Positions 61,615 through 64,000 of a stretch of 64,000 nt of DNA are shown here, in pieces. Made by a program: the position numbers and the translations under genes. The stretch comes from Viscum album (taxonomy: Eukaryota > Streptophyta > Magnoliopsida > Santalales > Viscaceae). Numbering within the stretch: position 1 is the stretch's first letter; each line of letters begins with the position of its first letter. Where the stretch lies: contig OY728121.1 of assembly GCA_963277665.1 (NCBI GenBank), forward strand, positions 1,654,514,062 through 1,654,578,061, given 5' to 3'. The notes under the pieces are model-generated. The model saw only the letters and a program-made list of their open reading frames with translations. It did no database searches and was not told the DNA's origin.

Positions 61615-64000
61615 ATGGGGAATTATGCCAATAAATTCCCTAATCCAAGGGTTGTTGATGATGATAGACATCAACAAAATCTTAAGGTTAAAGACAAAGG
61701 AAAGTCACATGCAATTTCTATCAGCGATGTGGAGTACGATAACGATGTGGTGAAAGGTACACTTACCATCCACTCTAAAGTAGAAAATGTTTTATTTGAT
61801 TCTGGATCCACCCACTCTTTTATTTCTGAAGATTTTTCTAAGGGTATCATAGTATTACATCAACAATTAGATGTTGAGTTAGTTGTGACAACACCTAATG
61901 GCACAACAGTCGCATCAAAAGTTTATAATTCTTCCCCGATTGAAGTTTGTGGGAAAGTGCTTCCTACAAATCTTGTGATCCTTTCTATAGTGGAATTTGA
62001 TGTGATTATTGGCATGGATTGCATTTCTTTATACGGAGATCATATCAATTTCCAAAGAAGAAAAGTCACATTTCATATTCTAGATCAATCTATGATTGTC
62101 TATCGATGCAAGGATGAACATAACCTTCCAGTGGAAATTTCTTCCATATTATGGGTCTTGATTCCACTAAATGAGGGTTATTTATCTCAAATAACAGGTG
62201 AGAAACTCACGATTAAGAATATGATTGTTGTACGGGATTTTGATGATGTCTTTCCGGAGGAATTGTCTGGTCTTCCACCAAATCGTGAAGTTGAGTTTTC
62301 AATAGAACTTGTACCGGGTTCTTTGCCTATTTCAAAGACACCTTATAGAATGGCCCTAATTGAGTTGCAGGAATTGAAGAAGAAACTCCAAGAGAATCTT
62401 GATAATAGATTCATACGCCCTAGTGCGTCACCTTGGGGAGCACATGTTCTATTTGTTAAGAATAAAGATGGATCAATGAGACTCTGCATTGATTATCGAG
62501 AACTTAACAAGATCACTATCAAGAACAAATATCCTCTCCCATGCATTGATGACCTATTTGACTAACTACGCGGAGCTCAATACTTTTCCAAGATTGATCT
62601 TCGTTCAGGGTATCATCAATTAAGGGTCAAAAGGGAAGATATACCAAAGACGGCTTTCCGTACAAGGTATGGACACTATGAATTTATAGTGATGTCATTT
62701 GGTCTTACTAATGCCCCTACTATCTTCATGGATCTAATGAATAGAGTCTTTAGAGACTACCTTGATCAATTTGTGGTAGTCTTTATAGACGATATTCTTG
62801 TCTATTCAAAGAGCAAGGAAGAACATGAAGATCACTTGAGAATTATATTGAAGACCCTGAGAAAGGAGAAGCTTTATGCCAAATTTACCAAGTGTGAATT
62901 TTGGATTCAAAAAGTTGCATTTTTGGGTCACATAATCTCAAAATAGGGGATATATATGGATCCAGCAAAAACAAAGGTTATCGAAAGATGGTCGAGACCA
63001 ACAACAGTAACAGAGATCCGAAGTTTTCTTGGTTTGGCTGGATATTATTGATGTTTTGTGAAATATTTTTCATGATTATCTAATCCACTCACCAGGTTGA
63101 CTCGAAAAGGAGTTAAGTTTGTGTGTAAGGATGAATGTGAAGAGAATTTTAAGGAGTTGAAAAGAAGGTTATCCAGTGCACCTGTACTCACACTTCCTTG
63201 TAGTGGAGAAAGGTTTGTGATCTACAGTGATGCATCCAAGAAGGGACTGGGATGTGTTCTCATGAAAAATGATATGGTGACAGCTTATGCCTCACGACAG
63301 TTGAAAATCCATGAGCAAAATTACCCAACTCATGATTTGGAGTTAGCTGTGGTAATCTTTGCATTAAAGATTTGGAGGCATTACATTTATGGTGAAAGGT
63401 GTGATATTTATATTGATCATAAAAGTTTAAATTATATTTTCACACAAAAGGATATGAATATGAGCCAAAGAATATGGTTGGAGCTGATTAAGGATTACGA
63501 CTACTCAATTCATTACCACCCTGGGAAAGCAAACAAGGTGGCAGATGCATTAAGTCGACAAGACCATTCCAGTTTATCCATGATGAGGATCACAAAAGAT
63601 CCAATATTTATGGATTTACAAAGGATGGATCTTGGAATTATAATGGAAGGGGGAAAATATTATCTTTCTCAAATGAATGTTCAACCATCTATACATGTGA
63701 AGATTAAAGAGGCACAAAAAGAAGATGTAGAGTTACAAAAGAAGGTGAGAAATGTTCCTGAATTCAACCTTGATTGTGATGGGATAATAAAGTTCAGGAA
63801 TCAGTTTTGTGTTCCTCCCATCCCCGAATTAAAGAAGGAGCTGCTGGATGAGGCTCATAGTTCTTCATTCTCAATTCATCCTGGAAGCACGAAGATGTAT
63901 AGGGACCTAAAAGAGTACTTCTGGTGGGATGGCATGAAAAGAGATGTTGCTGAATATGTCTCTCGATGCTTGGTTTGTCAGCAAGTTAAAGATGAGAGAC
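61615..64000 (+). pseudogene. pol: Family C pol (protease, RT, RNase H, integrase start), same frame as gag, cut by window end
   Basis: No frameshift separates it from gag. Protease: [12 protein letters not shown] with catalytic Asp at 61798-61800, ending [20 protein letters not shown] (about 62242), [27 protein letters not shown], catalytic FIDD at 62782-62793. RNase H: Asp 63229, Glu 63340, Asp 63544 within the YSDAS, THDLE and VADALSR motifs. Integrase zinc domain: His 63856 and 63877, Cys 63967 and 63976. Stops at 62563 (TAA), 62944 (TAG), 63049 (TGA) and 63073 (TGA). From 63076 to the window end the frame is open. Sequence style and long LTR suggest the Del/Tekay chromovirus clade, but a chromodomain would lie beyond the window. 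Inactive as it stands, yet the youngest looking element here. Confidence 0.9.

Overview
This window looks like nuclear DNA from a flowering plant with a transposon-rich, probably large genome. I found no host protein-coding gene, rRNA, functional tRNA or CRISPR array. Nearly everything I can assign is LTR retrotransposon sequence at different stages of decay, plus one small CACTA-type DNA transposon. The plant assignment rests on Ty3/gypsy elements of chromovirus (Del/Tekay-like) type with very long LTRs, a Ty1/copia element with a Sirevirus-like env-type extra reading frame, and a CACTA MITE. I cannot name the species.

Layout. 1-727 is AT-rich and ends in a purine tract before a long LTR (728-4492, family C). 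That LTR abuts the interior of a different gypsy LTR (LTR-alpha, 4493-6779). Its internal region (6780-7336, resuming 17396-23276) is interrupted by a 10.06-kb copia element (7337-17395). The gypsy element closes with a related but different LTR (LTR-beta, 23277-27620), which carries a 781-bp CACTA MITE (24137-24917). A second primer site and a gag follow (27621-28460, resuming 39522-40354). That gag is split by an 11.06-kb internally deleted gypsy element, family D (28461-39521), with 3.7-kb LTRs. 40355-43165 is a minus-strand family C LTR fragment. 43166-54815 repeats the order LTR-alpha / internal / LTR-beta / second internal start, without the copia or CACTA insertions. 54816-56249 is unassigned. 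56250-64000 is the best preserved element, family C: a complete LTR, primer site, and gag-pol in one frame broken only by seven stop codons, leaving the window inside integrase.

How the parts relate. The two alpha/beta blocks (4493-40354 and 43166-54815) share an odd architecture, including a tandem duplication of about 1.5 kb running from reverse transcriptase to integrase. They therefore descend from one composite ancestor. The copia and CACTA insertions have intact empty sites in the second block, which dates them after the split. Copia and D are both internally deleted, so they would have needed enzymes supplied in trans.

Most notable are features inside the family C LTR. One is a conserved splice-site pair that would define an intron of about 2 kb within the LTR. 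Inside that intron is a repeated hairpin module whose arms change together while its 22-nt loop stays constant. Also notable are the CACTA MITE, made almost wholly of inverted-repeat hairpins with a 72-nt tRNA-like passenger, and a second TATA-type promoter ahead of the env-like frame in the copia element. All boundaries come from reading by eye; no alignment or database search was run.
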